NCBI GenBank assembly: GCA_015055835.1
Contig: SVHJ01000002.1
Span: 37,022 to 101,021, forward strand
Source of the DNA: Clostridiales bacterium
GTDB lineage: Bacteria; Bacillota; Clostridia; Christensenellales; Borkfalkiaceae
Direction: 5' to 3'
Length of the DNA: 64,000 bases
Below are positions 59,260-64,000 of this stretch, in pieces (positions within the stretch are counted from its first letter, which is position 1; each line of letters starts with the position of its first letter). A model generated the notes under the pieces. That model ran no database searches, was not told the origin of the DNA, and saw only the letters and a list, made by a program, of their open reading frames with translations. Made by a program: the position numbers and the translations under genes.

Positions 59260-59295
59260 GTTCCCACGAACGAAAAGTTTGTGGGAACTTTTTTT
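59260..59295 (+). terminator. Terminator of rplM-rpsI
   Basis: Stem GTTCCCACGAAC (59260-59271) with GTTTGTGGGAAC (59277-59288, one G-U), then T-run. Confidence 0.85.
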
Positions 59296-59485
59296 AATTT
59301 TTGTTTTCTCTATTTTTAACTCTTTCAACGAACGCTTTGTGCGCTGAAACGGTGTTTATATACGCTTTGGAAAAAGAACTGTTTTTAGGTGGTTCTTTTT
59401 TTTGAATGGGTTTTTCTTCCGTTTGAGGTTGTTGTAAAAGAGAGGAAAAGGAATTTAACAGTTTAAAAAGACTAAATTTATCCAT
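59294..59485 (-). CDS. Small hypothetical protein (63 aa)
   Basis: 63 residues from the ATG at 59485, preceded by AAAGGTG. The N-terminal half is hydrophobic/amphipathic (FSLFKLLNSFSSLL), the middle Pro/Lys-rich, and the end basic (HKAFVERVKNRENKN). The stop lies in the rpsI terminator. No family recognised. It is supported only by the ribosome-binding site and lack of overlap with other genes. Confidence 0.45.
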   Translation of the reverse strand: MDKFSLFKLLNSFSSLLQQPQTEEKPIQKKEPPKNSSFSKAYINTVSAHKAFVERVKNRENKN

Positions 59486-59534
59486 AAATAACACCTTTTT
59501 TAAATTAAAAATAGCAAAAGCAATTAAAAAATTA

Positions 59535-59563
59535 TTGCAAAAGTTTTTTATATAGTATATAAT
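59535..59563 (+). promoter_or_regulatory. Promoter of the propeller-like lipoprotein gene
   Basis: TTGCAA (59535-59540), 17 bp, TATAAT (59558-59563). A second TATAAT is at 59572-59577. A leader hairpin CGGGTTA/TAACCCG follows near 59588-59610. Confidence 0.7.
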
Positions 59564-59674
59564 GTATTGAGTATAATACCCAAAATATCGGGTTATTTAA
59601 ATTTAACCCGTATATTTTATGCGGTGGCAAAATAAATATGTTTACAATTATAAATTAGAGGTAGCGAAGTATTT

Positions 59675-61453
59675 ATGAAAAAAAGATTTTTTAAGATTTT
59701 AATAGCCGTTTGTCTAGCGCTAGCAACTGCTTTAACGGTAGTTGGTTGTAAGGATACCGGCTCAACTAATCTTTCTTTAACAAAACCTGGCAAAGTTTTA
59801 TCAAACGCAGGGTTCGTTGTTGAAACGGAAAACTACGTATATTTTATAAACGGCGTTGAACAATCTTCAAAGGACAACGATTACGGCACACCTGTTAAGG
59901 GCGCTTTAATGGTTGCTGATAAGAAAGATTTATCAACGGCTGAAATAGCCGTTCCAAAACTAATGGTTGCAAGTGATTACGAAGCAGGTATTTACGTTTA
60001 TGGAGACAGCGTTTATTACGCAACTCCAACAACTCAAAAGAACGCGTCTGGTGACGTTGCTTACGAATACGTTGATTTTTGCAAATCTACTTTAGACGGC
60101 AAAGAAACTAAAACTTATTTTTCAGTAATCGGTTCTGTTTTAGAATATAGAATACTTGAAGTTGAAGGTACTGTTTATATCGTTTACTATAACGGTAACA
60201 GCCAAGAATTAATTTCTTTCAACACTAAAACTGAAACAAGCCAAGTTATTAAGAGCGCTGTTGAAAGTTTTAACTTTTTACCTAACGATATGACTAACGA
60301 TTTCGTAGTTACTTACACGGTTAGCGTAGAAAAGAGTTGGACTTCAGGGGAAGAAACTCCTACAACTTACAAATACAACAAAGTTTACGGTTATAACGTA
60401 AAAGAAGGGGAAAAACTTCTTCTTGACGGTGAAGTTGACGGTAACGGTAACGAAGACTGGAAGAGCATTTCTTACGCAATCGTAATGGCTGAAAACGGTT
60501 ACGTTTACTACACTGCTACTGAAGGTTATGAAGTAGATGCAGACCTACAAATTAAATATTACGCTATAACTGCAAGCGATTTATATAAAGGCAACAAAAC
60601 TGCTACTTTATTAAATGCTAAAGCAAAAGATTATTTAGTAGAAACTAACTTAGTAGTAAGCCCTAGCGAAATTTATTTTGCTGACGGCGAATTCGTTGCA
60701 AAAGATAGTCTAGTAGGTACTGCTTTATTAAATAAAGAAATAGTTGCAAAAGCAACTTTTGCTGAAATTGACGGTATTTATGAAAACTACGTTTACGGTA
60801 AGACTGTTGACAGCGAAATTATAAGGGTTGAAAAAGATAAAGAAACTACTGAAGTTGTTGCTGAAAACGTTTACGGCGAATGGTACGATTACAAAATCGT
60901 TAACGGCAAGGTATTCTATATCGACGCTGAATACGGCATTAACAACGTTTCATTCGTAGAAATCGCAAATGCTGACGTTCAAGAAGAAAAAGACGATAAG
61001 GGCGAAGTTATTAAAACTTATTTAGCTGGTAAAAAATCAATCGGTAAATTAACGGCAGAAGATAACTTAACTTTAGCAAACGCTTTCCTTGAAGAACTTA
61101 AAGAAGATAGTGAAATTATCCTTGAAGAAGGTAAGGAAACTAGCAAGAAAATAGAAAAGGCAGAAAAGGCTTACAACGCTTTAACTGACGACCAAAAGAA
61201 AGAATTTGGCGACGCAAATTATGAAGTTATTGAAAACTACAAAAAAGCATTAGAAGTAAGTAATCTTTTAATTAAACTTGAAAAGTTTGAATACGCAAAT
61301 ACCGACGCTGAAAGAGATGTGTTCAAGGCTGACTACGAAGTAGCAAGAAAGGCTGTTGGCCAACTACTTGAAAACGGCGAAAGTGGCGTTCTAACTCTTC
61401 TAGTTGAAAACGGCAGATGGTATTTACAACAAGCTGGTAAGTACTTCGCATAA
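59675..61453 (+). CDS. Secreted lipoprotein, propeller-like (DUF5050-like) with helical tail
   Basis: 592 residues. Signal peptide with lipobox VVGC (Cys25). Repeated short segments of the type YVYFING, SVYYAT, YVYYTA and KVFYID through about 50-440 suggest a beta-propeller similar to DUF5050 proteins. The last 130 residues form a charged helical region (KAEKAYNALTDDQKKEF) and end in a conserved-looking QQAGKYFA. Envelope-anchored; ligand unknown. It is a single gene with its own promoter and terminator. Confidence 0.72.
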   Translation: MKKRFFKILIAVCLALATALTVVGCKDTGSTNLSLTKPGKVLSNAGFVVETENYVYFINGVEQSSKDNDYGTPVKGALMVADKKDLSTAEIAVPKLMVASDYEAGIYVYGDSVYYATPTTQKNASGDVAYEYVDFCKSTLDGKETKTYFSVIGSVLEYRILEVEGTVYIVYYNGNSQELISFNTKTETSQVIKSAVESFNFLPNDMTNDFVVTYTVSVEKSWTSGEETPTTYKYNKVYGYNVKEGEKLLLDGEVDGNGNEDWKSISYAIVMAENGYVYYTATEGYEVDADLQIKYYAITASDLYKGNKTATLLNAKAKDYLVETNLVVSPSEIYFADGEFVAKDSLVGTALLNKEIVAKATFAEIDGIYENYVYGKTVDSEIIRVEKDKETTEVVAENVYGEWYDYKIVNGKVFYIDAEYGINNVSFVEIANADVQEEKDDKGEVIKTYLAGKKSIGKLTAEDNLTLANAFLEELKEDSEIILEEGKETSKKIEKAEKAYNALTDDQKKEFGDANYEVIENYKKALEVSNLLIKLEKFEYANTDAERDVFKADYEVARKAVGQLLENGESGVLTLLVENGRWYLQQAGKYFA

Positions 61454-61476
61454 CCTAAAAAATAAAAAATAAAAGG

Positions 61477-61504
61477 AAAGAGCAAGGAAACTTGCTCTTT
61501 TTTG
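61477..61504 (+). terminator. Terminator of the lipoprotein gene
   Basis: Stem AAAGAGCAAG (61477-61486), loop GAAA, CTTGCTCTTT (61491-61500), then T-run. Confidence 0.85.
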
Positions 61505-61534
61505 TTGCAAAAAATATCGTTTAAAAAGATTTTT

Positions 61535-61541
61535 TGTCGAA
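61535..61541 (+). promoter_or_regulatory. Possible 0A box upstream of spo0A
   Basis: TGTCGAA within TTTTTTGTCGAATTTTG matches the Spo0A-binding core. It lies about 106 nt upstream of the spo0A ATG. A 7-base match can occur by chance. Confidence 0.4.
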
Positions 61542-61646
61542 TTTTGAACAAAAATAAAAAGTCGTTTTTATTTTTGTTCAAAAATGCTTTTCTTATTAAA
61601 AATTTTGTAGTAAAATGGTATTGTAAGATTTTTAAGGAGAAGAAAA

Positions 61647-62390
61647 ATGATTAAAAAGACCGTTGTTATACTTGAAGAAAACCAAAAACTTATTGAAGAA
61701 CTAAAGAATGCTTTAGAAGAGGATTTTTTAATTTTAAAAGAAACGAACGACGGAGAAGAGGCTATTAACTTTTTAGAAGAAACAAAACCTGATTTTTTAA
61801 TAACTAATTTGTTTTTAGCCGGAACGGACGGTTTATGGATTTTAGAAGAATTAAATAGAAGAGATTTAAAAGTAAAAACAATTGTACTTAGTAATTATTG
61901 TCAAGAAGAAATTGTTGAAAGGGTTATGGCTAGTGGGGCGTATTATTTTATGATAAAGCCGTTTAATTTAAAATTATTAAAGGAGAGAATGGTGCAAACT
62001 TTTGAAAATAAAGAAAGGGATATTTTGCCTATAAAAAGAAAAATTTCTTTAGAAGAAAAGATAAGTAAAATTTTTATAAACGTTGGAATACCACCACATA
62101 TCAAAGGATATTCTTATTTAAGAGAAGGGGTAAAGATGGCTGTTAATAACCCTGAAATTATAAACAACATAACCAAAAAACTTTACCCAAAAATAGGGGA
62201 AAAGTACGAAACTAGCGCAAGCAAGGTTGAGCGTGCTATTCGCCACGCCATTGAAGTTGCGTGGAATAGGGGAAGAATTGAAAACATCAATAATATATTA
62301 GGTGTAAAAGCGTTCGTTGGGGCAGAAAAACCGACTAACGGTGAGTTTATTGCATTAGTTGCTGATAAAATGATACTTGAAGAGGCGTAA
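61647..62390 (+). CDS. spo0A: Spo0A sporulation regulator with degenerate receiver
   Basis: 247 residues. The C-terminal DNA-binding domain (about 128-247) is highly typical: NVGIPPHIKGYSYLREGVK, ITKKLYP, the recognition region SASKVERAIRHAIEVAWNRG and KPTNGEFIALVADK. The receiver domain is recognisable over 1-120 but has lost key residues: the acidic pair is Glu10-Glu11 instead of Asp-Asp, and the phospho-acceptor Asp is Asn54 (FLITNLFLAGTDG). The conserved Ser82 (Thr/Ser site) and Lys104 (IKPF) remain. Phosphorylation in the usual way is therefore unlikely. The Shine-Dalgarno sequence AAGGAG is clear. It is the master regulator of sporulation entry in relatives. Confidence 0.95.
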   Translation: MIKKTVVILEENQKLIEELKNALEEDFLILKETNDGEEAINFLEETKPDFLITNLFLAGTDGLWILEELNRRDLKVKTIVLSNYCQEEIVERVMASGAYYFMIKPFNLKLLKERMVQTFENKERDILPIKRKISLEEKISKIFINVGIPPHIKGYSYLREGVKMAVNNPEIINNITKKLYPKIGEKYETSASKVERAIRHAIEVAWNRGRIENINNILGVKAFVGAEKPTNGEFIALVADKMILEEA

Positions 62391-62425
62391 AAAGTAAAAA
62401 AATAAAAAAATTTTATTAAAAACAG

Positions 62426-62454
62426 TTTACAAATTATATAAATACTGCTATATT
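62426..62454 (+). promoter_or_regulatory. Promoter of the zinc-ribbon gene
   Basis: TTTACA (62426-62431), 17 bp, TATATT (62449-62454) with TGC extension. Confidence 0.6.
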
Positions 62455-62555
62455 CTATACGAGTTAAAAATCTTTTATAAAAAGATGGTTAAAAACATAT
62501 AAATTTGCATATAAAAGAGTTAATGAGATTAAAATAATTAAACGGAGATTTAATT

Positions 62556-63050
62556 ATGGCAGGAAAGTATATTTTATGTCCAAGATGCGAACTAAACTAT
62601 ATTCGTGAAGAAGACGAACTATGCGCAGTTTGTAAAGCAGAATTAAAAATAGGACCAAGTCTTGTTTTTGCAATTGACGAAGATGAAGAAGTTTTAGAAC
62701 TTTGCCCAGTATGTAAACAAGTTTACATTAAGGCTGGGGAAGAAATGTGCGCTAAATGTTTAGAGGAAGAAAACTTAAAGAACAACGACCAAATCGATAT
62801 GGATAAAGACGAAGAATGGAAAAACTTCCTTGACGACGACAAAGATGAAGATGAAGATCTTGAAGATGAAGAAATTAAGTCTTTAGACCAAATTGCTAAG
62901 GAAGAGGCAGACGAATTCTTTGACGATGAAGAAGAGGAAGAAGATATCGTTTACCATAACAACGACGATGATTTTGAAATTCCTGAAGTTGATGAATCTG
63001 AATTTGAAGATTACGACGAAGAAGAGGAAGATGAGGGCGACGACTTTTAA
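62556..63050 (+). CDS. Acidic protein with two zinc-ribbon-like motifs
   Basis: 164 residues. Two CxxC pairs of CxxC motifs (C8, C11, C23, C26; C50, C53, C65, C68) form two short zinc ribbons. From about 77 onward the chain is extremely acidic (long Asp/Glu runs), which suggests an unfolded tail or a mimic of nucleic acid. I do not know a family. It has its own promoter and lies between spo0A and veg. Confidence 0.7.
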   Translation: MAGKYILCPRCELNYIREEDELCAVCKAELKIGPSLVFAIDEDEEVLELCPVCKQVYIKAGEEMCAKCLEEENLKNNDQIDMDKDEEWKNFLDDDKDEDEDLEDEEIKSLDQIAKEEADEFFDDEEEEEDIVYHNNDDDFEIPEVDESEFEDYDEEEEDEGDDF

Positions 63051-63091
63051 TAATTAGGTATAAATTATTCTTTTTAGGGAATAAATTATAT

Positions 63092-63343
63092 ATGATTAAA
63101 AAAAGCAAGTCAGTATCTTTAGCCAAAGAAAAAATTTTAGGGTATTATAATAAAGAGGTAGAGGTAACGGTTAACCTTGGCAGAAACAAAACGGTTTCTT
63201 TTTTTGGTAAACTTACGGGAATTTATCCTGCGCTTTTTACGGTAAGCCCTTTTGATAAAAATTTTATAGGCAAAACCTCATATTCTTATTCAGAATATCT
63301 TTGTGGGCAGGTTTTTATTAAAGAGACAAAAAAAGGCACTTAA
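63092..63343 (+). CDS. veg: Veg-family protein
   Basis: 83 residues. The small SH3-like barrel is recognised from EVEVTVNLGRNKTVSFFGKLTGIYPALFTV and the SYSYSEYLCGQVFI segment, as in Bacillus Veg (DUF1021), a protein linked to biofilm and spore outgrowth. Adjacent to a SipW-type secreted protein, which is suggestive but unproven. The stop codon falls inside the terminator hairpin loop. Confidence 0.85.
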   Translation: MIKKSKSVSLAKEKILGYYNKEVEVTVNLGRNKTVSFFGKLTGIYPALFTVSPFDKNFIGKTSYSYSEYLCGQVFIKETKKGT

Positions 63344-63357
63344 GGTGCTTTTTTTGT
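63330..63357 (+). terminator. Terminator overlapping the veg stop
   Basis: Stem AAAAAGGCAC (63330-63339), loop TTAAG, GTGCTTTTTT (63345-63354). Confidence 0.75.
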
Positions 63358-63368
63358 TTTTAAAAGGG

Positions 63369-63397
63369 TTGACATTACCTGTTAAAGAGGCTATAAT
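63369..63397 (+). promoter_or_regulatory. Consensus promoter of the last gene
   Basis: TTGACA (63369-63374), 17 bp, TATAAT (63392-63397). Confidence 0.85.
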
Positions 63398-63437
63398 TTG
63401 GGTACAAACTTAAAATTTAAGTAAAAAGGAGAAAAAA

Positions 63438-63984
63438 ATGAAAAAAATTAAGCACTATTATTGCATTAGCGCTAGTTCTTACAATTGGTGGCGTATATGC
63501 AGGTTGGACTTATTTCCAAGGCGCTTCTGACGGCGCAACACTTCAACCAAGAATCGGTATGGCTGGTATTTCTTCTACTGGCGCTAAAGGTACGATTACT
63601 GGTGACACTACGGCAATCACTCTTATGATTGATGATATGAGTACTGTTGAGGATAGCGGCATTACTACTGAACATACTGCAGGTATCGTAGGTAATGGTT
63701 CTATTACTGTTTCTTTCGCGCCAAAAGCTGGTGCAGACGCAACTGTTAGAGAAAATGGTATTGTAATGGTAGCAACTATTGAAATTAACAAAACTGGTTC
63801 TAGACAATGGAATAATAAAGATATTCTTTCAGTTAGCGACACAGACAACACTATTGTGTTAAATAACGGTGTAGCTTGTCTTAGCACTACTGTTGATGCA
63901 GAAGCAATTATTGAAAAACTTATTTTTTGTGAAGGCGATACTGTTGTCCTAGATGAAAAGAAAGATTACGAAGATTTCCAAGCT
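63438..63984 (+). pseudogene. Secreted protein with SipW-type signal (TasA/camelysin-like), frameshifted and truncated
   Basis: The ATG at 63438 (AAGGAG upstream) is followed by seven A. With that run the frame stops at 63528-63530. With six A it would read MKKLSTIIALALVLTIGGVYAG then WTYFQGAS, a clear signal peptide of the SipW-dependent kind, and stay open through about 180 residues of Thr/Gly-rich beta sequence to the window end. The frame then runs into adapter sequence at 63985. The shift is either a homopolymer error or a slippage-controlled switch. Next to spo0A and veg, a matrix role is plausible. Confidence 0.65.
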
Positions 63985-64000
63985 AGATCGGAAGAGCACA
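63985..64000 (+). other. Illumina TruSeq adapter remnant
   Basis: AGATCGGAAGAGCACA equals the first 16 bases of the TruSeq read-1 adapter. It is not biological. True genomic sequence ends at or before 63984, since one or two bases of the junction may also be ambiguous. Confidence 0.97.

Noticed and set aside
62896..63126. Antisense frame opposite the acidic zinc-ribbon gene
   Set aside because: Produced by the GAA/GAT-rich acidic tail read in reverse, giving a low-complexity Leu/His/Arg sequence.

Overview
The window is a chromosomal segment of a low-GC (about one third GC by eye), anaerobic, probably spore-forming Firmicute, best placed among uncultured Clostridia. Supporting evidence is pyruvate:ferredoxin oxidoreductase, a 2[4Fe-4S] ferredoxin, Spo0A, YyaC, Veg, RicT, DUF1540 and Firmicute gene orders: tmk-holB-ricT-trmN6-rsmI, ecfA1-ecfA2-ecfT-truA-rplM-rpsI, rpmH-rnpA-yidD-yidC-jag and rpsF-ssb-rpsR. 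No dnaA or rRNA is present. The right end finishes in 16 bases of Illumina TruSeq adapter, so it is a raw contig end.

Layout. 0-2.4 kb: TetR fragment with a membrane protein, yyaC, cvpA. 2.4-8.6 kb: three parS sites, then a tight ftsH-parA-parB-nfeD-SPFH run. 8.6-18.8 kb: DUF2156-GNAT fusion, two AraC paralogues, serS-ppa, a DeoR regulator, cysE-cysS and a short alaS. 18.8-19.5 kb: tRNA-Arg(ACG) followed by a three-unit array of about 195 bp cassettes, each bounded by a copy of the tRNA 3' end and built almost wholly of inverted repeats. 19.5-27 kb: an XRE regulator facing two tiny ORFs, then mntP, pgsA, a lactate permease, a lipid kinase, cca and rpsF-ssb-rpsR. 27-33.6 kb: a candidate sRNA, a Cys/His-repeat lipoprotein, GT4 and GT8 glycosyltransferases, an LPG-synthase-like membrane protein, rplI and a DUF1540 protein. 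33.9-42.5 kb: greA-lysS, a PLP decarboxylase, tmk-holB-ricT, ferredoxin, trmN6-rsmI. 42.5-43.1 kb: a RAYT transposase with REP palindromes. 43.2-48.7 kb: SLOG protein and rsmG facing dnaN-rpmH-rnpA-yidD-yidC-jag. 48.8-50.5 kb: a small accessory island with a divergent XRE pair sharing three operators and a DUF4238 protein. 50.5-64 kb: flavoprotein, PFOR, ECF module, truA, rplM-rpsI, a lipoprotein, spo0A, an acidic zinc-ribbon protein, veg and a frameshifted, truncated secreted protein.

Most genes are housekeeping: translation, segregation, membrane protein insertion and quality control, cofactor import and envelope synthesis. Promoters are easy to read. Many have a 17-bp spacer and several have a TGN-extended -10. 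Two genes, cca and rsmG, have a TATAAT exactly 6 nt before ATG and no Shine-Dalgarno sequence, which suggests leaderless mRNAs.

The most unusual observations are the tRNA-Arg-anchored cassette array, a Spo0A whose receiver has lost its phospho-acceptor aspartate, a 609-residue alanyl-tRNA synthetase without the C-terminal domain, and the three-operator XRE switch.
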